Positions 11,228-19,689 are shown, counted from the first letter of the stretch. The stretch is 64,000 nucleotides of DNA from Pseudomonadota bacterium (GCA_022360315.1 JAKSDA010000633.1:1-64000), one strand, 5' to 3'. The notes: generated from the letters alone by a model not told the origin. Program-made: numbers and translations.

Positions 11228-11341
11228 TGACCCGGAAGCTCAAACACATGTCGCGATCGATACCGGTAAAAAGCATATTTGGCGGAACAGTTGTCACTGG
11301 TCACGGGTTTGCAATAACGAGTCTATAACGAGGGTAATAAC

Positions 11342-11806
11342 ATGACTATGTCTCATCTTCTGCACACAATGACACGGCGGCGGCGGGCCCTGGCGGCCCG
11401 GCGCAGGGCGGCCAACCCCAATCGCCAGGCCGGTATGACCCTGCTCGAGATCATGATCGTGCTGGCCATCATCGCCCTGGTCATGGGCCTTCTGGTCGGG
11501 CCTGTGGTCTTCGAGCAATTCGGTTCTGCTCAGGAAGATATCGCCCGGACCGAGATGAAACAGCTGGTCCATCAAGCTTACCCGCAATGGGGTATCAAAT
11601 ACAAAAAGTCCTGTCCGCAAAGCCTGCAGGACCTGACCGAGTTCACCAACAAAAAGGATATCAACGATCCCTGGGGCAACGAGTACGCCATGCACTGTGG
11701 CGATAACAAGCCGTCCAGCGCGCGCTTTGGTGTGTCGTCCAAGGGGCCGGACGGCCAGGACGGAACCGACGACGACATCAAGTCGTGGGAAGACAAAAAG
11801 CAATAA
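11342..11806 (+). CDS. gspG: Major pseudopilin GspG
   Basis: 154 residues. A basic leader of 31 residues ends at the prepilin cleavage site QAG/MTLLEIMIV, with the +5 Glu required for assembly, followed by the hydrophobic N-terminal helix. The C-terminal part carries the GspG hallmark DPWGNEY and a calcium-loop-like DGQDGTDDDIKSW. It forms the shaft of the pseudopilus after processing by a prepilin peptidase (GspO/PilD), which is not encoded in this window. The leader is longer than the usual 6-10 residues. An AGGG ribosome site lies before the ATG at 11342. An internal ATG at 11348 is also possible. Confidence 0.95.
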   Translation: MTMSHLLHTMTRRRRALAARRRAANPNRQAGMTLLEIMIVLAIIALVMGLLVGPVVFEQFGSAQEDIARTEMKQLVHQAYPQWGIKYKKSCPQSLQDLTEFTNKKDINDPWGNEYAMHCGDNKPSSARFGVSSKGPDGQDGTDDDIKSWEDKKQ

Positions 11807-11840
11807 AGGGCAATGACTCGCGCGCTCTGGCGTCTTTATT

Positions 11841-11899
11841 GCAATCCAACATGACAGTGCAATCCAACATGACAGCCCAACCATGGCAGCCCAACCATG
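11841..11899 (+). repeat. Tandem repeats each carrying an ATG, just before gspH
   Basis: Two 18-base units gcaatccaacatgacag(t/c) at 11841-11858 and 11859-11876 are followed by two shorter related units cccaaccatg(g/a). Four ATGs occur in 59 bases. A 17-codon frame from the ATG at 11851 ends at TGA 11902-11904, overlapping the gspH start at 11897, so it could act as a translationally coupled leader. There is no good Shine-Dalgarno before either start. Function is inference only. Confidence 0.5.
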
Positions 11900-12745
11900 A
11901 ATGATTCGGCAAACCAGTCGGCCCGGTGGCAACGCCAGCCTGGCTTTGATCGGCCCGGAGCGCGCGCTTCCGGTCGGCGCGGCGCGGCCGGAATGGCCGG
12001 CATGACCATTCTGGAACTGATGATCACCCTGGCGGTGATCGGGCTGATCATGTTTATCGGGATCAATGCAGTCCGCTATGTCGCGGGCACTGCGCTGCGC
12101 GAAGACACCACGCAGATCGGGCAAGTTCTGCGCGCGGCCCACAACATGGCCACGACCACGGCCAGGCACCATCGGGTCGTCTTCGACCTCGACAAGCACG
12201 CCTATCGCATCGAAATGTGCGAGGGCGATATACGCCTGCGCTTTGCCGAACGGGAACGCATTCTCGATCCAGACGAGCAAACGAGTGCCGACGACATTCA
12301 GCGAACTCTGCGCGACAGCTCCATTCCGCCCGAGATCGCCCAGGCTGCATCACCTGCAGAGGCAGCCGAGATGGCCGCGGCACTCACCGGCAGCCGGGTT
12401 GGCGATGCCCGGTGTGGACCGCCCGTGTTGCCCACTGGCGACCGCGACGGCCGGGGGGTCCAGCGCCAGCTCGATACCGAGAGCGGCATGAAGATTCGCC
12501 GCATGTTTGTCCAGCATCTGGAGGGCGAGCAATCGTCCGGACTCGTCCACGTCAATTTCTTCCCGCTCGGCTATGCCGAAAAGACGCTCATCGAGATCGG
12601 CGACGAGCGCGGCAATGCCTATACCGTGTTGGTGCACGCGTTTACCGGTAGGGTCGAATTTCGCGACGGCCGGGTCGACGAAGACGAGTTCATGATGCGC
12701 CGGGCCGACGGCGAACGGGCGTCCGAACGGAGCAAAGCGAAATGA
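11897..12745 (+). CDS. gspH: Minor pseudopilin GspH
   Basis: 282 residues, longer than the usual 160-200. Leader of about 35 residues, then the prepilin site MAG/MTILELMITL with +5 Glu and a hydrophobic helix to about residue 60. The body has a long insertion (about 130-190) with Cys residues. GspH is a minor pseudopilin near the pseudopilus tip. The stop overlaps the gspI ATG (ATGA). The upstream ATG-bearing repeats and lack of a clear ribosome site make the start slightly uncertain. Confidence 0.85.
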   Translation: MNDSANQSARWQRQPGFDRPGARASGRRGAAGMAGMTILELMITLAVIGLIMFIGINAVRYVAGTALREDTTQIGQVLRAAHNMATTTARHHRVVFDLDKHAYRIEMCEGDIRLRFAERERILDPDEQTSADDIQRTLRDSSIPPEIAQAASPAEAAEMAAALTGSRVGDARCGPPVLPTGDRDGRGVQRQLDTESGMKIRRMFVQHLEGEQSSGLVHVNFFPLGYAEKTLIEIGDERGNAYTVLVHAFTGRVEFRDGRVDEDEFMMRRADGERASERSKAK

Positions 12746-13425
12746 GTCGGCTGTCGAAGCGGGTCCATGTAATGCGCATCAAATGCCCTGGACAGGCCGG
12801 TTTTACCCTGGTCGAGGTCATGCTGGCCCTGGCCATCCTGGCCATTGCTCTGGTCGGCATTATGGCCGAGACCGCGTCCAACATTCGCGCCACCCAGGAG
12901 GCGCAGATGCGCGGCGTGGTCGTGGATCTGGTTCGTTCCAAGATGTACGACGTCGAGGCCGAGCTGCTCAAAGACGGCTTTCAAGAGCTCGACCAGTCCT
13001 CCGAAGGCGACTTCTCGGACGAGGGCTGGGCCGATATCAGTTGGCGAGCCAGCGTAGAAAAAGTCGAGCTTCCCGCCCTGGGTGCGCTGCAGAACCTGCA
13101 AGATGGCGAGGGCGATGGCGATCAGGGCCAGGGGGACGAGCGTGGCGAGGCCTCTGGCCTCACCGGCGGCCCGCTGGGCGACCTCATGGGCACCTTTGGC
13201 GGCGGGCTCGAAGACGCTTCGTTTGTCACCTCGCAATTCGAGCTGATAAGCCAGGTTCTCGAGGCGGCCATCCGCAAGGTTACGGTAACTGCCAAGTGGA
13301 CAGTTGGCAGCGAAGAGCAAACCATGGTGGCAGCTCTCTATCTCACCGACCCCAACGCCATCGACAAAGTACTGCAGGGCTTTGGCCGGGACGAGCCGGA
13401 TGGGGACAACCCACCGCCGAGGTGA
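12742..13425 (+). CDS. gspI: Minor pseudopilin GspI
   Basis: 227 residues against about 120-130 in most systems. Prepilin site GQAG/FTLVEVMLALAIL with +5 Glu is at about residue 20. The extra length is a Gly/Asp/Glu-rich insertion (about 115-150, DGEGDGDQGQGDERGE) within the globular domain. GspI nucleates the tip complex with GspJ and GspK in characterised systems. It overlaps gspH by four bases and is followed seven bases later by gspJ. Confidence 0.88.
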   Translation: MSRLSKRVHVMRIKCPGQAGFTLVEVMLALAILAIALVGIMAETASNIRATQEAQMRGVVVDLVRSKMYDVEAELLKDGFQELDQSSEGDFSDEGWADISWRASVEKVELPALGALQNLQDGEGDGDQGQGDERGEASGLTGGPLGDLMGTFGGGLEDASFVTSQFELISQVLEAAIRKVTVTAKWTVGSEEQTMVAALYLTDPNAIDKVLQGFGRDEPDGDNPPPR

Positions 13426-13432
13426 GAGCGAC

Positions 13433-14131
13433 ATGACGACAAGGTGCACAGACATTCACGATCGCGGCGGGCAGACCGGCCTGACCCTGCTCGAGGTCAT
13501 GATCGCCCTGGCCGTGCTCTCGGCCATGTTGATCATGGCCTGGTACACGACCTCCTCGTCGGTCGATGTCAAGAACAACATCGAGACCGTGCAGGAGCGC
13601 GAACACGAGATCCGGGTGGCCATGAACCGGCTGGTCAAGGACCTGCAATCGGCCTACCTGTCGAGAAACGAGCGGACCAACACAGAAAACCGCCGTACCC
13701 TGTTTATCGGCAAGAGTCAGAGCCCGGTCGACGAGCTGCGCTTTTCCAGCCTGGGCCACCGGGTTCTGTGGGCCGAATCCAACGAGTCCGAGCAGACTCT
13801 AATCTCGTATTCGGCCGAGGACGACCCCGACGATGGGACCAAGACCAACCTGGTCCGTCGAGAATCCCGCCGTCTGTCCAACGAGCAATGGGAATCGGAA
13901 CCGGCCGAACTCGATATTCTGTTGCGCGGCGTCGAGCGGGTCGAATTCGAGTATTTCGACTGGACCGAAGACGACTGGCAGGATCACTGGGATTCCACCA
14001 AGCAGGACGCCGAGCGCGACCGATTGCCCGAACGGGTCCGCATCACCATCACCATTCGCCTGGACAACAACAGCGAGTTCAAACGCACCACCCAGGCGCG
14101 CATCCACCTACCCGAGGTGCTGCAGTTCTGA
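13433..14131 (+). CDS. gspJ: Minor pseudopilin GspJ
   Basis: 232 residues from the ATG at 13433, which has a GGTGAGAG ribosome site and places a short leader before the cleavage site TG/LTLLEVMIALAVL. The frame extends upstream to 13304 but that part overlaps gspI and lacks meaning. The globular domain contains the GspJ-like ERVEFEYFDW and RVRITITIRL strands. The residue after the cleavage site is Leu, not the usual Phe or Met. It is a tip pseudopilin partner of GspI and GspK. gspK starts 10 bases downstream. Confidence 0.88.
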   Translation: MTTRCTDIHDRGGQTGLTLLEVMIALAVLSAMLIMAWYTTSSSVDVKNNIETVQEREHEIRVAMNRLVKDLQSAYLSRNERTNTENRRTLFIGKSQSPVDELRFSSLGHRVLWAESNESEQTLISYSAEDDPDDGTKTNLVRRESRRLSNEQWESEPAELDILLRGVERVEFEYFDWTEDDWQDHWDSTKQDAERDRLPERVRITITIRLDNNSEFKRTTQARIHLPEVLQF

Positions 14132-14141
14132 GAGACACCGC

Positions 14142-14816
14142 ATGACGACTCCGCGCCCAACCACAGCGCCCGGCAACACCATGCCAGTGGGCACAAAAAG
14201 GCCGCTCCGGCGGCGCCAGCGTGGCGTCGCGCTCATCGCAGTGACCGTATCTCTGGCCATTCTCGGCGTTATCGTGGTCGAGTTTACCACCAACACCAAC
14301 GTCGATATGTACGCCGCGCACAATGCCGAACTCGACATGAAAGCCCACTTTCTGGCCATGTCGGGGATGAATCTGGCCGAACTGGTCATCCATGTCCAGC
14401 GCCGCATCGACAACGGGCTCAACAAGAAGGGCGGTTACGACATTCAGCTCGCCGACTATGTCGGGCTCTTCATGGGTGCCTTTGGCGGCGGCAAAGAGGA
14501 GGTCAATGCCCTGGCCGAGCTGGCCGGCGGCAGGGCGGCCGACGACATCCAGGGCCTGGGGGTGCCCGAGGGCAGATTCGACCTGCAGATGACCACCGAG
14601 GACAAGAAGATCAACCTCAACTGCGCCAACGGCAGCGACGACGAAAAAAATACCTCTACGTCCAGCTATTCAACTTGCTCTATCCCGAGGCGTACAACCC
14701 GATCTTCGAGAACGAAGACGGCGAGGGCTGGCGCCGCGACCGCGAGACCCAGGTCAAGGCGCTCATCGACTATATCGACAAGGACCGCAACGTCTTTGAA
14801 TTCGAAGAGGGCCTGA
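14142..14816 (+). CDS. gspK: GspK, 5' portion before a frameshift
   Basis: ATG at 14142 with a GAGAGA site. The protein begins with a basic leader and the pseudopilin-like segment RRQRGVALIAVTVSLAILGVIVVEF; GspK lacks the +5 Glu in known systems, and here Val-Ala-Leu-Ile replaces it as expected. The authentic sequence runs to about base 14650 (LNCANGSDDE); after the A7 run at 14644-14650 this frame yields Ser/Thr/Arg-rich nonsense to 14816. The natural continuation is in the -1 frame (see next entry). It may be a real mutation, transcriptional slippage, or an assembly error in a homopolymer. GspK caps the pseudopilus tip. Confidence 0.8.
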   Translation: MTTPRPTTAPGNTMPVGTKRPLRRRQRGVALIAVTVSLAILGVIVVEFTTNTNVDMYAAHNAELDMKAHFLAMSGMNLAELVIHVQRRIDNGLNKKGGYDIQLADYVGLFMGAFGGGKEEVNALAELAGGRAADDIQGLGVPEGRFDLQMTTEDKKINLNCANGSDDEKNTSTSSYSTCSIPRRTTRSSRTKTARAGAATARPRSRRSSTISTRTATSLNSKRA

Positions 14817-15493
14817 GTTCGCGAATCCGCGAGGATTACGGCTACGAGGCGCTCGACGACAAGTACAAGCCAAAAGACAACTACCTCGACACGGTCGGCG
14901 AGATCAAGCTAGCCCGCGGTGTCGACGACCGCTTCTGGACCCTTTTTGGCGGCACTCTGACCGTGTACGGCGACTGCAAGATAAATCTGGCCGCGCTCGA
15001 CGACATCAAGCTCATCGCGTCACTTATCGCCTATGCGGCCAAGAACCAGAACGACCCCGTAGTCGGCAATCAGGCCAAATTGTGGGCTCTGGCCAAGGCG
15101 GTCAAAGAGGCCAAAGAGCTCGGCTTTGCCTTCACCACCGAAAAGGCGTTTGCCGATCTTGTCAAGGACCCGATGGGCGGCATGGGTGGTTTTCTCGACG
15201 GACTGAGTGAACGGGGGATATCCACGCCAGACGGCAGCCAGCACACCGGTCCCCCGATCGAGGGAGTCGAACTCGACCAGGCCAAGCTCAAACAGGTCGC
15301 CAAGAGCGGAGCGCGCATCACCTATCGCGTCGAGTCCACGGCGATCATCGACCTGCCCGCTTTCGAGACCTCGCTGGAAAAGCGAATCGTCGGCGTGTGG
15401 GACACCAGACGGCCCAAACAGAATAGCCGGGCCCACGGTACCCAGCAGAAAGACTCGAGCAAGGGCTTTTGGGTCTACTGGAGGGAAGATTAA
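14675..15493 (+). CDS. gspK: GspK, 3' portion after the frameshift
   Basis: The frame continues GspK: read back to the A7 run it gives KKYLYVQLFNLLYPEAYN, joining smoothly to the 5' portion. The ATG at 14675 is internal, and no independent function is expected from this fragment. It holds the alpha-helical insertion and the second half of the pilin-like fold, including the C-terminal ATAIIDLPAFE-like strand (VESTAIIDLPAFETSLEKRIV). Joined, GspK would be about 450 residues, within the family range or slightly large. Its stop TAA overlaps the gspL ATG (TAATG). Confidence 0.78.
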   Translation: MLYPEAYNPIFENEDGEGWRRDRETQVKALIDYIDKDRNVFEFEEGLSSRIREDYGYEALDDKYKPKDNYLDTVGEIKLARGVDDRFWTLFGGTLTVYGDCKINLAALDDIKLIASLIAYAAKNQNDPVVGNQAKLWALAKAVKEAKELGFAFTTEKAFADLVKDPMGGMGGFLDGLSERGISTPDGSQHTGPPIEGVELDQAKLKQVAKSGARITYRVESTAIIDLPAFETSLEKRIVGVWDTRRPKQNSRAHGTQQKDSSKGFWVYWRED

Positions 15494-17277
15494 TGGCTCA
15501 TCGAATTCTCGGAATCGACCTGGGCGCGTATTCGGTCAAGGTCATCATTGCCAATCCCGGTTTTCGCACTGCCGCGGTGACCGACTTTATCGAGCGGCCC
15601 GTGCCGCCTGGCGACGAGCCCTACGAGGTGCGCGCTGCCGGGGTCCTGGGTGACATTATACGCGAGCAAAAGCTCGACCACGATTATCCCTATGCCGCGG
15701 TACCGGGTGACAAACTGTTCATCCATATACTCGAGTTTCCATTTCGCAATCTGCGCCGCCTCGAGCTCGAAAAAGCGGTTGGTGCCGAGCTCGAGGGAAT
15801 TTTGCCGGTCGACCTGGAAGACATGGTGTTCGGCTTCGAGAGCTTGCCGCCGGGACTGGGCCAGTCCGCAGTGGCCCGGGCGCCGGATGAATCGGCACAA
15901 CTGCCGACGGGCTCCGAGTTTGACGAGTCGCCCGGCGATCGGGCCACCGACAATGAGCCGACCCAGGTCTACCACGACCCGACCCGGCCCGAGCCGCGGC
16001 CGGGTCCGGCCGGAGTGGTGTACGGCCGCGTCGCGTCGCCCACCTCGGGGATGCGAGTTCTGGCCTGCGCCATGGAGACCGAACGGGCGCGCGAGATGCT
16101 CGACCGGGTCAACGAGCGCGCCATGATGCCGCGCGGTCTGGTCGCGGCACCGGCTTCGTACGCTCGCATCGCCGAGCGCCTCGCCCGGGCTGGCGGCGAC
16201 CGATCCGGAGCGGCCCACGATCCCATCGCGATCATCGATATCGGCCACGAACGCACCGACGTCTGCGTGGTCAAGGATGGTCGGGCGGTCTTTGCCCGCA
16301 CCATCACCCGGGCCGGTCGCCATGTGACCGAGGCGATCAGCCGAGAATGGCGCCTGTCCCCCGAGCGGGCCGAGCAGGCCAAGCACGAGGACGGCTTTAT
16401 CGGATCGATCGCGGAGCCGCCGCAGACGGAAGACTGGCAGCAGATTCACCGAGTTCTGGTCACCGAGCTCGAGCCGCTCGGCAAGGACATCAAACGGACT
16501 CTGTCGAGTTGCCGGGCCAAGACCGGCGCTTCGGTCGGCCAGGTCTTGCTGGTCGGCGGCGGCAGCCGGCTGCGCGGGTTGCCGTCATTTCTGGCCGAAA
16601 AACTGAACCTTCCGGTCAGCCTGCTGGGCGACGACGACGCCGTGAACATATACGGCAGCAAGCTCGTCGAGCAGGGTATTGGGGCCGACATCGCCTGTTT
16701 GGCCGCGGGCGTTGCCTTCGAGGGAGCGACCGGTCGGCCCCATTTCGACCTTCGCCAGGGCGAGCTGGCATACAAAGTCGATCTGTCGTTTATCCGCCAA
16801 AAAGCCGCTGTACTGGCCACTGCAATGCTGTTTATCGTCGCGTTTGTCGCCCTCAACGCGTATGCCTCGCTGTACAAGCTGCGCGCTGCCGAAACCAATC
16901 TCGAACGCCGGCTGGCCCTGGAGACCAGCGAGCTATTCGGCCAATCGCTCAGCGCCGAGCAGGCGCTCGAGCGCACCGGGGACCAGGCCGAGAGTGCCAA
17001 GTCGCCGCTGCCCAAGATGACCGCCTACGATATCTTGCTCGAGATCAACAGAAAAATGCCCAATCGCAAAGAAGTGACGGTCAATGTGAGCAACCTCGAT
17101 ATCAAGCCGACCAAGATCACCATCAAGGCCAGCGCCGCGTCCAACGCCGAGATCGACAAGATCGAAGATGCACTCAAAGAAATCGATTGCTTCAGCGATG
17201 TCACCCGGGGCAGCACGTCGACCGGGGTCAACAACGTGCGCAATTTTTCCCTGAGCATCAAATCGAATTGTATGTAG
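15493..17277 (+). CDS. gspL: Type II secretion protein GspL, PilM/actin-like
   Basis: 594 residues from ATG 15493, which overlaps the gspK stop and has a strong GGAGGGAAG site. The cytoplasmic part (about 1-430) begins with the actin-like GIDLGAYSVKVIIAN motif and has a second phosphate-like loop IAIIDIGHERTDVCVVKDG and LLVGGGSRLRG. This is a complete PilM-like fold, longer than in enterobacterial GspL (about 400 in total). One transmembrane helix (about 440-460) is followed by a periplasmic ferredoxin-like domain (about 505-590). GspL recruits GspE to the platform. An insertion of about 80 residues (about 125-190, Asp/Glu/Pro-rich) is unusual. Confidence 0.88.
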   Translation: MAHRILGIDLGAYSVKVIIANPGFRTAAVTDFIERPVPPGDEPYEVRAAGVLGDIIREQKLDHDYPYAAVPGDKLFIHILEFPFRNLRRLELEKAVGAELEGILPVDLEDMVFGFESLPPGLGQSAVARAPDESAQLPTGSEFDESPGDRATDNEPTQVYHDPTRPEPRPGPAGVVYGRVASPTSGMRVLACAMETERAREMLDRVNERAMMPRGLVAAPASYARIAERLARAGGDRSGAAHDPIAIIDIGHERTDVCVVKDGRAVFARTITRAGRHVTEAISREWRLSPERAEQAKHEDGFIGSIAEPPQTEDWQQIHRVLVTELEPLGKDIKRTLSSCRAKTGASVGQVLLVGGGSRLRGLPSFLAEKLNLPVSLLGDDDAVNIYGSKLVEQGIGADIACLAAGVAFEGATGRPHFDLRQGELAYKVDLSFIRQKAAVLATAMLFIVAFVALNAYASLYKLRAAETNLERRLALETSELFGQSLSAEQALERTGDQAESAKSPLPKMTAYDILLEINRKMPNRKEVTVNVSNLDIKPTKITIKASAASNAEIDKIEDALKEIDCFSDVTRGSTSTGVNNVRNFSLSIKSNCM

Positions 17278-17344
17278 AGCCATCCAGTCCGGGATTGCAA
17301 TCGACCGAGATGACCAGACGAAAATCACCAGAGAGGAATTCGAC

Positions 17345-17917
17345 ATGGCAAACGTGAACCGGCTGCGCGATTGGTGGGAGGGCATCTCCCCGCGCGAGCA
17401 GAGACTGATCGTGGCCCTGGGCGCCACTGCCATTGTGGTCGTGTTGATCCTGGTCGGCTTGCGGATCAACGACGGGCTGCGCACCATTGAACAGAACAAC
17501 CGGGACATTCGCTTTGCTCTGGACACCTTGCAGAGCTACCGTCTGAGCCGCGCCGAAAAGAGCGATCAGCCCCAAGTGCCGATTCCCGACCAGCCGGTCA
17601 AGCTCGAGACCTATCTCGAGGGCATTGCCAACGAAGTGGGTATTTCGATTCCCTCGATGAACCCGGTCGCACCCGAGACTCGAGGCGGTTTTGTCGAGAA
17701 TTCCACCCGCTTCGATTTGCGCCGGGTCTCGATTTACGAGCTCAAGGATTTTCTTCAGAAAGTGGAGAGCAAAAAACAGACTGTCGTGGTCAAACAGCTG
17801 AACATAAAACCGGTATTTCGCGACAATCAGAAGCTCAATGCGACCATGATCGTGACCACATATTCGAAAGTGAAGAGCGAGGGTGACGGAGATGATAAGG
17901 GCACGAATGACAAATAG
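17345..17917 (+). CDS. gspM: Type II secretion protein GspM
   Basis: 190 residues. The N-terminus has the GspM signature W(W)EGISPREQRL followed by one transmembrane helix (about 24-42), a helical segment, and a ferredoxin-like periplasmic domain with FDLRRVSIYELKDFLQKVES. The acidic tail (EGDGDDKGTNDK) is disordered. GspM dimerises with GspL in the inner membrane. A 67-base gap from gspL includes a GAGAGG ribosome site. A large stem-loop follows before gspN. Confidence 0.85.
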   Translation: MANVNRLRDWWEGISPREQRLIVALGATAIVVVLILVGLRINDGLRTIEQNNRDIRFALDTLQSYRLSRAEKSDQPQVPIPDQPVKLETYLEGIANEVGISIPSMNPVAPETRGGFVENSTRFDLRRVSIYELKDFLQKVESKKQTVVVKQLNIKPVFRDNQKLNATMIVTTYSKVKSEGDGDDKGTNDK

Positions 17918-17918
17918 A

Positions 17919-17958
17919 CGCCACAGAAACGCCCTTTTCGGGCAGCGTTTCGGTGGCG
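17919..17958 (+). terminator. Large stem-loop between gspM and gspN
   Basis: CGCCACAGAAACGC (17919-17932) pairs with GCGTTTCGGTGGCG (17945-17958) with one mismatch, and the loop can add a CC/GG pair. No T-run follows, so it is unlikely to be a strong intrinsic terminator. It could act as an mRNA 3'-end stabiliser or partial attenuator that lowers gspN expression relative to gspC-M. Confidence 0.5.
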
Positions 17959-17981
17959 GCGAGACTAGGTAGGAACAAGCG

Positions 17982-19358
17982 ATGGAACTGACACGACGAC
18001 ATAAACAGATTCTTCGCTGGGTGGGATATCCACTCCTGGCGCTCATCACGTTTGTTTTTGCCGTGCATTTGACCTTTCCGTACGAGCGGGTCAAAGAACG
18101 GGCAATTGCGGAGATCAGCGCCAAGTATGAAGTTTCCATCATGGACGTGAAGCCGACCTTTTTGCCCGGCGGCCTCATTGTCGAGGGCATTTCGCTGACT
18201 CCGCGGCCCGACCCGGGCAAGGGCGACAAAAAAGACGACCAGCCGCCTATTCCGCTCTATATCGAAAGCGTTCGCGCCGACCTGGGCCTCTTTGCTGCGC
18301 TGCGCGGCCGCCTCGACGTCGATATTCTGGCCGAACTGGGCGGCGGTACGATCGAGGGCAATGTCCACCTGGCCAGCACCGAGTTCAAGGCCAGCGTGTC
18401 GACCGAGGCGCTCCCTCTGGCCAACATTCCCGGGCTACAGGCAGCCGTGCCACTGCCCATGAAGGGTCCGCTCGATCTGACCATGGATCTGACCCTGCCC
18501 GAAAACCGGTGGGACAAGGCCGAGGGAGAGATCTCGCTGGCTTGCAACGGTTGCACCATTGGCGACGGCAAGGCCAAGATCAAGCCGCGGGCGCGCCCGG
18601 GCAAGCGGATGCGGCGATCGGCGATGTTTGCTAAAGAAGGACTGACCGTGCCCGAGCTCAAGCTGGGCAATCTGGCCGGTACCATTGCGATTTCGGGGGG
18701 GCGCGGCAAGATCGACAAATTCACCGCGCAATCAGACGACGGCGAGCTGGCCATCACGGCATCGGTGCGATTCACCCAGCGATTCGAGAACTCGCGTTTC
18801 GAGTCCGGTTGTATGCGGTTCAAGTTGTCCGACGCGCTCAAAGAGCGCGAGCCCAAGTTTGGTAATGTACCGCAGTTCATGCGACTGGCGCCCCAGCCCG
18901 ACGGTTTTTCCAACGTCAAGCTCAAGGGCAAGCTGACGCAGATGCGCTGGGTACCGGCACAGAAATGCGATGCAGGCCCGGCCAAGCGCGATCGCGGCAA
19001 GGCTGCGCGGCCCACAGTATCGGCGACCAAAAAGCCGGCTGGCCGCCCGGAACGGCCGGATCCGCCCAAGGCCAGGGCCGAGAGCAACGACAAAGACAGC
19101 GCGACAACGGGCGGCAAGGCGTCTGAACCGGGACAATCGACACCGGCTCTGTCCAAGACGCTGCGCAACGCGGCGAACCGTGGTGACGACGCCAAACCGG
19201 CCCCGGGCAAGGACAGCAAGAAACTTCCTCTGCGTCCCGCCGCCAAGAGCGAGGATGGGGACGAAGACGAAGATGAAGACGAAGACGAAGATGAAGACGA
19301 AGATGAAGACGAAGACGAAGACGAAGATGAAGATGAAGACGAAGACGAGGATCGGTAA
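17982..19358 (+). CDS. gspN: Type II secretion protein GspN with poly-(Asp-Glu) tail
   Basis: 458 residues. One N-terminal transmembrane helix (about 14-32), then a periplasmic AsmA/GspN-like beta-rich region to about 320 (YEVSIMDVKPTFLPGGLIVEGISL; GRLDVDILAELGGGTIEG). After residue 320 comes a Lys/Ala/Pro-rich disordered segment ending in 31 alternating Asp and Glu residues and a final Arg. The protein matches the long GspN type seen in Myxococcota. An AGGA ribosome site precedes the ATG. The acidic tail is encoded by a trinucleotide-pair repeat (see repeat entry), so its length may vary between strains. Function in the secretion apparatus is not settled; an outer-membrane or secretin-assembly role is assumed. 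Confidence 0.8.
   Translation: MELTRRHKQILRWVGYPLLALITFVFAVHLTFPYERVKERAIAEISAKYEVSIMDVKPTFLPGGLIVEGISLTPRPDPGKGDKKDDQPPIPLYIESVRADLGLFAALRGRLDVDILAELGGGTIEGNVHLASTEFKASVSTEALPLANIPGLQAAVPLPMKGPLDLTMDLTLPENRWDKAEGEISLACNGCTIGDGKAKIKPRARPGKRMRRSAMFAKEGLTVPELKLGNLAGTIAISGGRGKIDKFTAQSDDGELAITASVRFTQRFENSRFESGCMRFKLSDALKEREPKFGNVPQFMRLAPQPDGFSNVKLKGKLTQMRWVPAQKCDAGPAKRDRGKAARPTVSATKKPAGRPERPDPPKARAESNDKDSATTGGKASEPGQSTPALSKTLRNAANRGDDAKPAPGKDSKKLPLRPAAKSEDGDEDEDEDEDEDEDEDEDEDEDEDEDEDEDEDR
19260..19352 (+). repeat. GAY-GAR microsatellite coding for (Asp-Glu)n
   Basis: 31 codons alternate gac/gat and gaa/gag without interruption, written as six-base and twelve-base near repeats (gacgaagatgaa). The run ends one codon before the stop of gspN. 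Slippage would change tail length in frame with six-base steps. Confidence 0.9.
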
Positions 19359-19491
19359 TTGTCCGGACTGTCCAGGGCGGTTACTGTTCATCGGGAAGAA
19401 AGATAGCCTGCCATAGCAGAGACTCTCATCATTGCTGCAATCCGCTGGATATGGAGAGGATCGCACAGGATGTGGAGCTGCGACAAACTGC

Positions 19492-19689
19492 CTAGGCCGG
19501 CAAGATCTCCTTTACCCTGCCGACCTCACCGGACTGTAGACGGACTTTGATGCCGTGGGGATGAGTTGGCGAATTGGTCAGGATGTCTTTTACAACCCCT
19601 TCTGTTGTCTTGCCGGAACGCTGGTCTTTTTTGAGCACGATCAGCACTCGTAGACCTGGCTTGATGTCTTTTCGTTGATTTCCGTTCAA
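19492..19689 (-). CDS. YwbE-family small protein
   Basis: 65 residues with the near-invariant YwbE sequence RKDIKPGLRVLIVLKKDQRS and ILTNSPTHPHGIKVRLQSG(E)VGRV. The family length is about 60-70 residues, so the start is TTG at 19689 (protein beginning LNGNQRKD), which has a GAGGAT ribosome site nine bases upstream. The open frame runs on to 19851 but that part is not family-like. The fold is a small beta barrel; the biochemical role is unknown. It stands alone, convergent with gspN and divergent from the dehydrogenase. Confidence 0.85.
   Translation of the reverse strand: MNGNQRKDIKPGLRVLIVLKKDQRSGKTTEGVVKDILTNSPTHPHGIKVRLQSGEVGRVKEILPA

Noticed and set aside
11280..11295. Second sigma-54 promoter TGGCGG-N5-TTGTC before gspG
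   Set aside because: The -24 box matches only TGGC and the -12 box lacks GC; no upstream dyad pair. Too weak to annotate.
13304..13432. Upstream extension of gspJ
   Set aside because: It overlaps gspI and would bury the prepilin leader deep inside the protein.
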